This document shows, in pieces, positions 6,360 to 12,318 of a stretch of 22,608 nucleotides of DNA (position 1 is its first letter; every line of letters begins with the position of its first letter). The notes beneath the pieces were generated by a model, which worked only from the letters and a program-made list of their open reading frames with translations, did not search any database and was not told the DNA's origin. The translations under genes and the position numbers were made by a program. The stretch covers positions 1 through 22,608 of IMG/VR virus record IMGVR_UViG_3300044980_000198; one strand, 5' to 3'. Source of the DNA: a virus.

Positions 6360-7466
6360 ATGGGAAGCAAGACGGGCATTGAGTGGACGGATGCGACGTG
6401 GAACCCGATACGTGGGTGCTCGCCGGTGTCGCCGGGATGCAAGAACTGCTACGCGTCGAAGGTGGCGAAGCTGTTCAGCGGGCCGGGCGGCCCGTACGAG
6501 GGTCTCGTGCGCATCAATCGCGCCGGCGAGCGGACGGACGAATGGAACGGCGTGGTGCGGCCGATCGCCGAGCACCTGCTGGACCCGCTGAAGTGGCGCG
6601 GCCGGAAGCTTTACCAGGCGGGAAATGCGAAGGCGGTCGGCAGCGAACCCGGCATGCGCATCTTCGTGAACTCGATGAGCGATCTGTTTCATGAGAACCT
6701 GGCCGATACCGAGATCGACAAGATCTTCGCGGTGATGGCGCTGTGCCCGCAGCACACGTTCCAGGTGCTCACCAAGCGGCCGCAGAGGATGCTCAAGTGG
6801 GCGCGAAGGATCGAAGAGATGGTGCCGCGGCTGGGCTGCAATCCGTGGCTGATCAACTGGCCGCATCCGCGCGGAACCGGCGAGCCGGTCACTTCGCAAT
6901 GGCCGCTGAAAAACGTTTGGCTGGGCGTGAGCGTGGAGAACCAGAAAGCTGCCGACGAGCGCATTCCGCTGCTGCTCGAGACGCCGGCGCGCCTTCGGTT
7001 CATTTCTGCCGAGCCACTGCTGGGGCCCGTCTTGTTGCATGAGGTCGACCAGCCCAACATTCCAACCCTCGATTGGGTGATATGCGGAGGCGAGAGCGGG
7101 CCTGGCGCGCGGCCGATGCATCCGGACTGGGCTCGGTCACTGCGCGATCAATGCACCGACGCCGGCGTGCCGTTTTTCTTCAAGCAGTGGGGCGAGTGGG
7201 CCGAAGTCGGCGGCGGGGCAACTCACCGCGTGTACGACGTCAAGAATCAGGCTCCGACAATTGACTCTTCAAATGCCGTGATCGCGCTCGATGGCCATGT
7301 GCCGAGCCGGGAGAGCGAAATGCATTGCGACACGAAATATAGATGGGTATCTCGCGTCGGTAAGCATGCTGCCGGAGCGATGTTAGACGGGCGCGAATGG
7401 CATGAATTTCCGAAGTTAGGCGATGTTATCGGCGAAGGCTCTGCGAGCGGCGTTTCGCGTACTTAA
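6360..7466 (+). CDS. Phage Gp37/Gp68 family protein (DUF5131)
   Basis: This 368-residue protein opens with KTGIEWTDATWNPIRGCSPVSPGCKNCYA, the hallmark of the phage Gp37/Gp68 family. Cysteines at 20, 27 and 30 look like ligands of a metal or iron-sulfur cluster; the arrangement is reminiscent of, but not identical to, radical-SAM CxxxCxxC. Further family blocks follow: MRIFVNSMSDLFHE, FQVLTKRPQRM, VWLGVSVENQ, RLRFISAEPLLGP, DWVICGGESGPGARPM, and PFFFKQWGEW near the end. All blocks are present in order and the length is usual, so it appears intact. The biochemical activity is not established to my knowledge. The adjoining ASCH-domain gene suggests a role in RNA or nucleotide handling, which is inference. 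The third codon positions near 7250-7470 look AT-richer than upstream. Confidence 0.9.
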   Translation: MGSKTGIEWTDATWNPIRGCSPVSPGCKNCYASKVAKLFSGPGGPYEGLVRINRAGERTDEWNGVVRPIAEHLLDPLKWRGRKLYQAGNAKAVGSEPGMRIFVNSMSDLFHENLADTEIDKIFAVMALCPQHTFQVLTKRPQRMLKWARRIEEMVPRLGCNPWLINWPHPRGTGEPVTSQWPLKNVWLGVSVENQKAADERIPLLLETPARLRFISAEPLLGPVLLHEVDQPNIPTLDWVICGGESGPGARPMHPDWARSLRDQCTDAGVPFFFKQWGEWAEVGGGATHRVYDVKNQAPTIDSSNAVIALDGHVPSRESEMHCDTKYRWVSRVGKHAAGAMLDGREWHEFPKLGDVIGEGSASGVSRT

Positions 7467-7488
7467 CGCGAGTTAGGTTGGTAATTAT

Positions 7489-7941
7489 ATGAAGGTTTTG
7501 AGCGTACGCGCGCCGTGGTGGTGGTTCATACTGCATGGCGGCAAGGATATCGAGAATCGCGATTGGCCGACGAGCTTTCGCGGCCGCGTGCTGATTCACG
7601 CAGGCAAATGGTGGAACCAATCGGAGATCGAATTTGCTGCCGCTACCGCTCGGAGCTTCATGTTCGCGGAAGGTAGAAGGCCTGCGTGGGTTCCTGATGA
7701 CACGTTCGACGATCTCAGGAAGTCTTGCGGATGCGTGGTCGGCTCGGTGCGGATAGTGGATTGCGTCAGCGATAGCCGCAGCCCGTGGTTTTTTGGCAGA
7801 TACGGGTTTGTGCTCCGCGATCCAATCGCGTTTGCATCGCCGGTTGCGATGAAGGGCGCGCTCAAATTCTTCGAGCCGGATGCCGCGGCTGTGAGTGCGA
7901 TAAGCGAGCAGATTTTAGCTCTGCAGTTTAAGGGGGAGTAA
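7489..7941 (+). CDS. ASCH-domain protein
   Basis: This 150-residue protein begins MKVLSVRAPWWWFILHGGKDIENRDWPTSFRGRVLIHAGKWW, the typical ASCH start (SVRxPW, hGGKxIENR.W.t..RG..lIHA). ASCH is a PUA-related beta-barrel thought to bind RNA; some members cut or deacetylate RNA or modified nucleosides. A second conserved part follows near residues 80-115 (CGCVVGSVRIVDCV, then WFFGRYGFVLRD). Length is normal. It starts 22 bp after the Gp37/68 gene with a weak ribosome binding site, and its TAA overlaps the next ATG (TAATG, 7939-7943). The pair Gp37/68 plus ASCH may form one functional unit. Confidence 0.88.
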   Translation: MKVLSVRAPWWWFILHGGKDIENRDWPTSFRGRVLIHAGKWWNQSEIEFAAATARSFMFAEGRRPAWVPDDTFDDLRKSCGCVVGSVRIVDCVSDSRSPWFFGRYGFVLRDPIAFASPVAMKGALKFFEPDAAAVSAISEQILALQFKGE

Positions 7942-8303
7942 TGTGGGCAGGCAGGCCGAAGAGGCAGATTGACGAGGCGGCGTTCGCGGAGGATGTGCGC
8001 GAAGGCTTGAATACCAACCAATTGAGAACCAAGTACTGCATCGGCTGGGCCGCTGCCGACGAGCTGCGCAAGCGGCTTGCTGCCGGCGATGCGGACGACG
8101 GTTCGGCCGAGGTTGATGGCGCCGTGGATGGGGGGGGGGGGGCGACGCTGTCGACGATCAGCTTCCAGGTGGACGCCGATAAGATTGTGGCCGCGGCGAC
8201 GGATGCCGAGCTGGCGGCGGTGGTGCGCGCCGACGCCGAGGTTCGCGACTGGGCCGCGCAGGCGGTGCTGCAGGCGCGCTTTACGCAGATGGAGAGCGCG
8301 TAG
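7941..8303 (+). CDS. Helix-turn-helix-like small phage protein with internal 13-G run
   Basis: ATG 7941 overlaps the previous stop, with AGGGGGAG as binding site. The N-terminal 50 residues (GRPKRQIDEAAFAEDVREGLNTNQLRTKYCIGWAAADELRKRL) look like a recombinase-type or GcrA-like helix-turn-helix: a GRPK hook, then two helices separated by a turn. A Gly/Asp-rich linker at about residues 50-67 is partly encoded by thirteen G in a row. The C-terminal half is an Ala-rich helical domain (FQVDADKIVAAATDAELAAVV). The frame is open across the G run as given. Its place just before the replication initiator suggests regulation or replication, which is inference. Confidence 0.65.
   Translation: MWAGRPKRQIDEAAFAEDVREGLNTNQLRTKYCIGWAAADELRKRLAAGDADDGSAEVDGAVDGGGGATLSTISFQVDADKIVAAATDAELAAVVRADAEVRDWAAQAVLQARFTQMESA
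8130..8142. repeat. Poly-G run (13)
   Basis: Thirteen consecutive G encode part of a Gly linker between two domains. This is the longest homopolymer I noticed in the window. Confidence 0.9.
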
Positions 8304-8373
8304 CTCTTTAGCCAAACCATGACAACGATAGGGATTGACGGCGCTCAAGACGCCGGAGGGAGAGCTGTGCGCC

Positions 8374-9330
8374 ATGGCCAATGAACTGCAAGTGCTGGCC
8401 TGGCGCACCAAGCTGGGCAATAGCACGGCGAAGAATGTGCTGGCCTTTGTGTGCGACAGCGCCAACGGCAGCGACGGCTGCTGTTTTCCGTCGGACGGAT
8501 ACATCGCCCAGATGACGGAGATCTCGGAACGCACGGTGGCCAGGATGATCGAGGTCTTCGAAGAGATCGGCCTGATCAAGCGGTTCAAGATCAAGCGCAA
8601 CGGGAAGACGATCCGGGCGCTGGAAGTGGCGATACCCAGGCTGGGCACGGACCTGCATGCGGAGTTTGAGGAGGCCTATGCGCGAGCCCAGGGCAAGGCT
8701 GGATTCGGGCCGCGGATATGTCGCAGCGACAGTGAAAACGATGTCGCAGCGACACAAAACAGTGTCGCAGCGACAGAAAAAGATGTCGCAGCGACAGTAC
8801 CCCCACACCCCCATAAAGGTGGAACCGTAAGTGAACCGCCATTGAACCAAACCCTAAACCCTAAACCCAAACCCGCGGGGGCGCGTGTGCCCGGCGAGCC
8901 GGACGTGAGCTGCGCGGTGAGCGCGGCGATGCGCGGCTGCGGGCTGAGGCCCGGCGACAAGCCGCTGCGGGCGGCGCTGCGCGAGGTGGTGATGCGGCGG
9001 GCGGCGGCCGGCCAGCCGCCGGAGCTGGCGGCCGCGGCGATGGTGGCGGCGTGGCGGGAGTTTACGGCGCTGGGCGAAGAGCGGCTCAGGTTTTCAGCGA
9101 TGCGGTTTTTCGGCGAGGGAATCTGGCTGGACAGGGCGGCGTGGAGGCCGGCGGCGCGGGGCGCGCCGGCGCTGCGGGATGTGCCGGGGCCGGGGAGTTT
9201 CGCGCGGTCGAAGACGCCGTGGCGCGATATGTGCTCGGCGGATTTGATTGCTCACATCGAGGCCAAGCATGCGCGCGGCGAGCCGTTGGACGAGATGGAA
9301 GCCGGCGTGATCAGGGAGGGCGAAACGTGA
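8374..9330 (+). CDS. Phage replication initiator, lambda O-like architecture
   Basis: I chose ATG 8374 because GGAGGGAG (8355-8362) lies at the right distance; an in-frame TTG at 8335 has nothing comparable. The 318-residue protein has a winged-helix domain at about residues 15-90 (STAKNVLAFVCDSANGSDG, then PSDGYIAQMTEISERTVARM, then EEIGLIKRFKIKRNG), as in phage O proteins and HTH_36 replication proteins. A low-complexity linker at about 115-185 follows. The C-terminal part is Ala/Arg-rich (LRPGDKPLRAALREVVMRRA, EMEAGVIREGE) and would recruit a helicase or loader. The linker DNA carries four palindromic iterons, exactly as lambda ori lies inside gene O. The closing GTGA overlaps the next gene. 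Initiator identity rests on domain order and iterons, not on catalytic residues. Confidence 0.75.
   Translation: MANELQVLAWRTKLGNSTAKNVLAFVCDSANGSDGCCFPSDGYIAQMTEISERTVARMIEVFEEIGLIKRFKIKRNGKTIRALEVAIPRLGTDLHAEFEEAYARAQGKAGFGPRICRSDSENDVAATQNSVAATEKDVAATVPPHPHKGGTVSEPPLNQTLNPKPKPAGARVPGEPDVSCAVSAAMRGCGLRPGDKPLRAALREVVMRRAAAGQPPELAAAAMVAAWREFTALGEERLRFSAMRFFGEGIWLDRAAWRPAARGAPALRDVPGPGSFARSKTPWRDMCSADLIAHIEAKHARGEPLDEMEAGVIREGET
8719..8796. repeat. Four 13-bp palindromic iterons; predicted replication origin
   Basis: TGTCGCAGCGACA (6-bp arms around one A) occurs four times without a mismatch: 8719-8731, 8742-8754, 8763-8775 and 8784-8796. Start-to-start spacing is 23, 21 and 21 bp, about two helical turns, so all sites face one side of DNA. 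The 8-10 bp spacers are A-rich. The array lies inside the linker of the initiator gene and encodes (D/S)VAAT repeats. Lambdoid origins have the same plan: four inverted-repeat iterons within the O gene bound by O dimers. Confidence 0.85.
8849..8874 (-). repeat. C-rich CCCTAAA tandem tract, G-quadruplex motif on the minus strand
   Basis: The + strand reads AAACCCTAAACCCTAAACCC and then AAACCC. The minus strand therefore has four GGG runs separated by 3-4 bases, the classic four-tract pattern. It lies 52 bp after the last iteron. A second C-run pair, CCCCCACACCCCC, is at 8800-8812. Confidence 0.8.
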
Positions 9331-9569
9331 GGCGATTTGTGGTGATTGCGACGCTGGATGGACCGCTGCCGGTTCCTGTGCCGCTGGACGACGCGGGGCA
9401 GATTGCGGCGATGGTTTCAGAAGGCCAGGAGCGGCAGGCGGATGCGCGCATTGTTTGGCTGGCCGAGAAAGACAAGCGCGACGAAGCCAGACTGCGGCGC
9501 GCATATGGCCAGCGGCAGGTGGTGCGGTCGCTGCGCGACGGCGAAGCGAGGATGAGGAGAACGGGATGA
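9327..9569 (+). CDS. Hypothetical small protein (80 aa)
   Basis: GTG 9327 overlaps the initiator's stop (GTGA), with GGGAGG at 9314-9319 as a strong ribosome binding site. A beta-like N-terminus (RRFVVIATLDGPLPVPVPLD) leads into a long charged helix (EKDKRDEARLRRAYGQRQVVRSLRDGEARMRR) likely to be coiled coil or nucleic-acid binding. It ends in an ATGA overlap with the HTH gene. No family recognised. Confidence 0.62.
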   Translation: MRRFVVIATLDGPLPVPVPLDDAGQIAAMVSEGQERQADARIVWLAEKDKRDEARLRRAYGQRQVVRSLRDGEARMRRTG

Positions 9570-9814
9570 GCAGGGAGAAGTCGATCAGGACGACGAAGGT
9601 CAGGGGCGGCGAAATCCAGGGCACAGCGCCGGAGATCATGAATATCCACGAAGCGGCTTGTTATCTGGGAATCAGCGAAGATTCGCTGTACGCCTATGCC
9701 GCGAAGGGCGAAATTCCGGCTTTCAAGATCGGCAATCGTTGGCGTTTCCGCAAGAGATCGCTGGAAAACTGGATGGACGCGATGGAGGTAATCTCGCCCA
9801 CCCGGCTCATCTGA
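9566..9814 (+). CDS. Excisionase/MerR-type helix-turn-helix DNA-binding protein
   Basis: This 82-residue protein starts at ATG 9566, overlapping the previous stop, with GAGGAG upstream. Residues about 25-72 form the standard winged-helix HTH_17 pattern: MNIHEAACYLGISEDSLYAYAAKGEIP, then FKIGNRWRFRKRSLENWM. Such proteins include Xis/excisionases that steer integrase toward excision, and small repressors or activators. A 26-residue basic arm (SREKSIRTTKVRGG) precedes the domain. The gene closes the early operon and is followed by a hairpin. It is about 9 kb from attP, unusual but not excluded for Xis; a transcriptional role for the next operon is equally likely. Confidence 0.82.
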   Translation: MSREKSIRTTKVRGGEIQGTAPEIMNIHEAACYLGISEDSLYAYAAKGEIPAFKIGNRWRFRKRSLENWMDAMEVISPTRLI

Positions 9815-10037
9815 TCTTTTGAAATATCCGGTTTGTTCCGGATTTCTATCCAATTCTGCATGGATTTAGAAACGCGGCGTAAAAAACGGCTCTGATGGAT
9901 GTATATTCGCAATCGTTGTTCCACCCACAGTGCAGTTGCCCGCAAGACGCCCCGGCAAGACCGGGTTTGCCCGCGATAGAGCGCAGTTGTAGAGGTTGGC
10001 ATCGCCGCGCCCGAACAACTAAAAAGAGGAAAAGCTT
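9815..10037. promoter_or_regulatory. Non-coding regulatory gap with hairpins
   Basis: This 223-bp gap ends the early operon. A hairpin at 9826-9843 (ATCCGG, 6-base loop, CCGGAT) is followed by TTCTATCC, a weak terminator or operator. TATATT near 9902 could be a -10 box, but no good -35 is visible. A second hairpin CCCGG/CCGGG is at 9951-9965, and the octamer TTGCCCGC or close to it occurs on both sides of it. A good GAGG ribosome site precedes 10038. The AT-rich then GC-structured order resembles a promoter plus leader. I see no convincing gene. Confidence 0.4.
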
Positions 10038-10478
10038 ATGGCTGGAAGGCGCCCGCGCATTCGTGCGTCGAACTGCGCGTATGTGTTCAACCTGTTTCCG
10101 GCGCAGACGGACGACCACTTCAGCGTGATTCGCGAAGTGCGATTCGGTTATGCCGAGGGCAAGGTTGCCTTGGGAGAGTGGAAGCGCGAATACGACCAGG
10201 TGGGAAATCACATTGGGTATCGCGTGGTTCCGAACAGGTTTGGCGATGCGGCGTTGGTGAGCGGATCGAGCTCGAGCTCGATCACGGCGCGGGAGATGCG
10301 GCTGAATGCGGGCCTGAAAGGGAGATCGCAGACGGCGAGGCTGAGCGAAGACGACCGCATTTCAAGGCGGCATCCGAAGAGCGGCAAGGCGCTGCCTCCG
10401 GAAGACGCTGTGGAGCGGGCGCGGGAGAAGGTAAGAATCTGGCCGCAGGTTGGCGGGTTGCGGGTTGTGCAGGCGTAG
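10038..10478 (+). CDS. Hypothetical phage protein (146 aa)
   Basis: ATG 10038 has AGAGGA upstream. The protein starts very basic (MAGRRPRIRASN) and then has an N-terminal alpha/beta part with FPAQTDDHFSVIREVRFGYAEGKV and KREYDQVGNHIGYRVVPNRF. A Ser run (GSSSSSIT) and a basic, probably disordered C-terminal third follow (GLKGRSQTARLSEDDRISRRHPKSG). It is the first gene after the regulatory gap, so it may be the head of the second operon. No family recognised. The Ser run is encoded by a perfect 20-bp palindrome. Confidence 0.6.
   Translation: MAGRRPRIRASNCAYVFNLFPAQTDDHFSVIREVRFGYAEGKVALGEWKREYDQVGNHIGYRVVPNRFGDAALVSGSSSSSITAREMRLNAGLKGRSQTARLSEDDRISRRHPKSGKALPPEDAVERAREKVRIWPQVGGLRVVQA
10264..10283. 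repeat. Perfect 20-bp palindrome
   Basis: GATCGAGCTC is followed by its exact reverse complement GAGCTCGATC, with no spacer. It lies in the middle of a coding region and spells alternating Ser codons. Confidence 0.85.
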
Positions 10479-10513
10479 TCAGTCAAGAAAATCCGTAACA
10501 CGGGAGCGAGTTG

Positions 10514-10819
10514 ATGACCTTGAACCCGTCAGGTGCAGAGCACGATGCAAGGCAACTCTCGGAGCGCCTTCATCGGCAAAACCAGGAGCGGATGAAGGGC
10601 ATCGAGGATTCGGTCAATGATCTTCGCGATACGCTTTCGCCGAAGATCGAAATGCTGATCCGGATCGATGAGAACACGAAGTGTATCCCATCACTGAAAG
10701 AGCGCGTTGAGAGCTTGGAGAGCAGCCGCGATAAGGTGCACGGCGTGATGTGGGCGCTGGGACTGTTGTGGGTTGGACTTGAGGCGGTGATTCATTTCTT
10801 TTTCAGGTCTGGGAAGTAG
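10514..10819 (+). CDS. Coiled-coil protein with C-terminal membrane anchor (XhlA/holin-like)
   Basis: ATG 10514 has GGAGC 6 bp upstream; an adjacent TTG at 10511 is less likely. The 101-residue protein has a long charged heptad-rich region (about residues 12-75: LSERLHRQNQERMKGIEDSV, then IPSLKERVESLESSRDKV) and ends in one hydrophobic helix (VMWALGLLWVGLEAVIHFFF) plus a short basic tail. This is the layout of XhlA-type phage lysis accessory proteins and other tail-anchored holin-associated proteins. No endolysin lies nearby in the window, so the lysis role is only a possibility. Confidence 0.65.
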   Translation: MTLNPSGAEHDARQLSERLHRQNQERMKGIEDSVNDLRDTLSPKIEMLIRIDENTKCIPSLKERVESLESSRDKVHGVMWALGLLWVGLEAVIHFFFRSGK

Positions 10820-10824
10820 CTACG

Positions 10825-11145
10825 ATGAGCGAGATTCGCACGGCGCATGACCTGATCGCTTCGATCTTCTCGAGGCCGCAGCAGGGTGTAGCCGGAAACA
10901 TGCGGCGTATCACGCGCAGACAGATGCTGTTTCTGAAGGACCTGATCGGCCAGGACGAAGAGGGTGGAGCGTTGCGGCCTGGCAGTCTGAACTCGCTGGT
11001 ATGGATGCCCAGGGGCAGGATGAAGTATGTCATCACAGAAGACGTGAGCGGAGAGAAGCATACGCTTACCAAGCTGATGATGCCTGTAGCTGTTGATGAA
11101 GGAAGTTTGTTTCCAAGTGCCGACAGCTGCAAAGAAGCCTTGTAA
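10825..11145 (+). CDS. Hypothetical phage protein (106 aa)
   Basis: ATG 10825 follows 5 bp after the previous stop, with GGGAAG upstream. The first half is helical and basic (MSEIRTAHDLIASIFSRP, then MRRITRRQMLFLKDLIGQDEEGG). The second half is beta-rich (LNSLVWMPRGRMKYVITEDV, then HTLTKLMMPVAV). The QMxFLxDLIxxDE segment resembles short motifs in phage proteins placed before HNH or terminase genes, but I cannot name the family. Its end overlaps the HNH gene by about 30 bp. Confidence 0.55.
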   Translation: MSEIRTAHDLIASIFSRPQQGVAGNMRRITRRQMLFLKDLIGQDEEGGALRPGSLNSLVWMPRGRMKYVITEDVSGEKHTLTKLMMPVAVDEGSLFPSADSCKEAL

Positions 11146-11521
11146 CGGCGGGTGTGGGCGGCTGGTAGCAAGCGGCTTTTGCGATGCATGCGTGGACAAA
11201 GGCAAAGGCCGCGAGGTCAAGCCGGAATGGCACAAGCTGTACGGATCCAAGTGGCGGCGCGAGAGCAAGGCGTGGCTGTCGATGGGGCGAAATGGGATTG
11301 CGGTGGATCTGTTTGGGACGCACCGCGGCAGAGTCGTGAAGGCAGAGCTGGTCGATCACATCATTCCGCATAAAGGCAATCGCAGTCTGTTCTGGGATCG
11401 AAGCAACTGGCAGGGTCTGACGAAGAGAGATCACGACAGGAAGACTGCTCTGGAACAGGCGGGACGGTGGCATCCGGCTGATATGCGGGAACTGCCTGAC
11501 CTTGACGTGGCTACGGGGTAG
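11117..11521 (+). CDS. HNH endonuclease, terminase-associated type
   Basis: The protein has an N-terminal zinc knuckle (KPCNGGCGRLVASGFCDAC), a linker with WHKLYGSKWRRESKAWL, then the HNH core: AELVDHIIPHKGNRSLFWD (His of DHI and of IPH), SNWQGLTKRDHDRKTA (Asn, then catalytic or metal His). HNH enzymes nick DNA with one metal ion. In HK97-type phages such a gene right before the terminase pair is needed for or stimulates cohesive-end cutting during packaging. I favour GTG 11117 (start MPTAAKKPCN, as in relatives, with GGAAG upstream); ATG 11096 is the alternative. Both overlap the preceding gene. The core is intact. Confidence 0.88.
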   Translation: MPTAAKKPCNGGCGRLVASGFCDACVDKGKGREVKPEWHKLYGSKWRRESKAWLSMGRNGIAVDLFGTHRGRVVKAELVDHIIPHKGNRSLFWDRSNWQGLTKRDHDRKTALEQAGRWHPADMRELPDLDVATG

Positions 11522-11727
11522 TGGGTCGAAATCTCTGCAAAACCTAAACCTTACACCGTTGTGCAGCAAATTTTTATATCTCCAGAATTCATCGTTTTGG
11601 GTTGGCGTAAGCGTCGCCAGCCGCGTCATTGCGTTGCTTCACCGACTTGGCCGCAATCGCGTCCAGTGGCGCGTAGAGAGGCTCCTGGCCGCATGCTCAG
11701 CTCGAAAAACCTACGAGAGGCGTTCCC

Positions 11728-12318
11728 ATGGGTCGCACGCGACAGCCAAAAGAGCTCGCTGACCTCAAGGGTAGCTTCATCAAGCATCCTGAGCGCGAAG
11801 CTGCATACGCAAACACGCCAAGGCCGACCGGCCTCATCGGTCCGCCGCCGGCAGACTGGCTTCCGGACGCCCGCGCCGTTGAGCTGTTCGCACAGGGAAG
11901 CGACGCGCACGCAGTCGCAACCGAGCTGGGCATCCAGTGGGAGCGCGCCAAGACGCTGCGCCCTGGGTCGCCGGAGTTCATTCGCAACGCCGAGCTCGTA
12001 TCCATCTGGCACGAGCTCGTCTCGCAGGCGCCGCCGGGTGTGCTTCTCTGGTCTGACCGCATCCACCTCGAGGCCACATGCCGAATACTGCAACGCATCC
12101 GCTCTGGAGACGACCGGCCTGGCGACTTCAACCGCCTCAAAGAGTTTCTCGGCAAGATGGCGATGAATCCCGCCGATCGCACCAAGGTTCAGGTGATAGT
12201 GGGCGGCGTCGCTGCGCAGCCAGACCCAGCATCCTCTTCAGCCGCCGGCCGTGAGCCTAATGTCAACGTCTTCGAGCAACTCGCCTCGGAAGAGCGCGAG
12301 CGAACCGCAGTCAACTAA
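11728..12318 (+). CDS. terS: Terminase small subunit, P27 family
   Basis: This 196-residue protein starts at ATG 11728 with GAGAGG upstream. It opens GRTRQPKELADLKGSFIKHPERE, the P27-family start (RxP..LK.L.G), then a Pro-rich link (GPPPADWLPDAR). The helical core follows, with IWHELVSQAPPGVLLWSDRIHLEATCRIL, matching the W.e....p.GvL...D...le..c pattern of the family. An extra stretch at about residues 55-85 (VELFAQGSDAHAVATELGIQWERA) may be a small HTH. Small terminases form rings that bind pac or cos DNA and regulate the large subunit. The next gene overlaps its 3' end by 59 bp, usual for a TerS-TerL pair. Confidence 0.82.
   Translation: MGRTRQPKELADLKGSFIKHPEREAAYANTPRPTGLIGPPPADWLPDARAVELFAQGSDAHAVATELGIQWERAKTLRPGSPEFIRNAELVSIWHELVSQAPPGVLLWSDRIHLEATCRILQRIRSGDDRPGDFNRLKEFLGKMAMNPADRTKVQVIVGGVAAQPDPASSSAAGREPNVNVFEQLASEERERTAVN

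Noticed and set aside
8719-8796. CRISPR-like regular repeats
   Set aside because: Units are only 13 bp, with 8-10 bp A-rich similar spacers, and lie inside a coding region. They fit iterons, not CRISPR.
8849-8874. Plant telomere contamination or chimera
   Set aside because: The tract is only about 26 bp, is in frame within the initiator gene and has coding phage DNA on both sides.
9895-10128. Open frame in the gap before 10038
   Set aside because: It overlaps the better-supported gene at 10038 by 90 bp, has no ribosome site and reads as Arg/Cys-rich shadow sequence.
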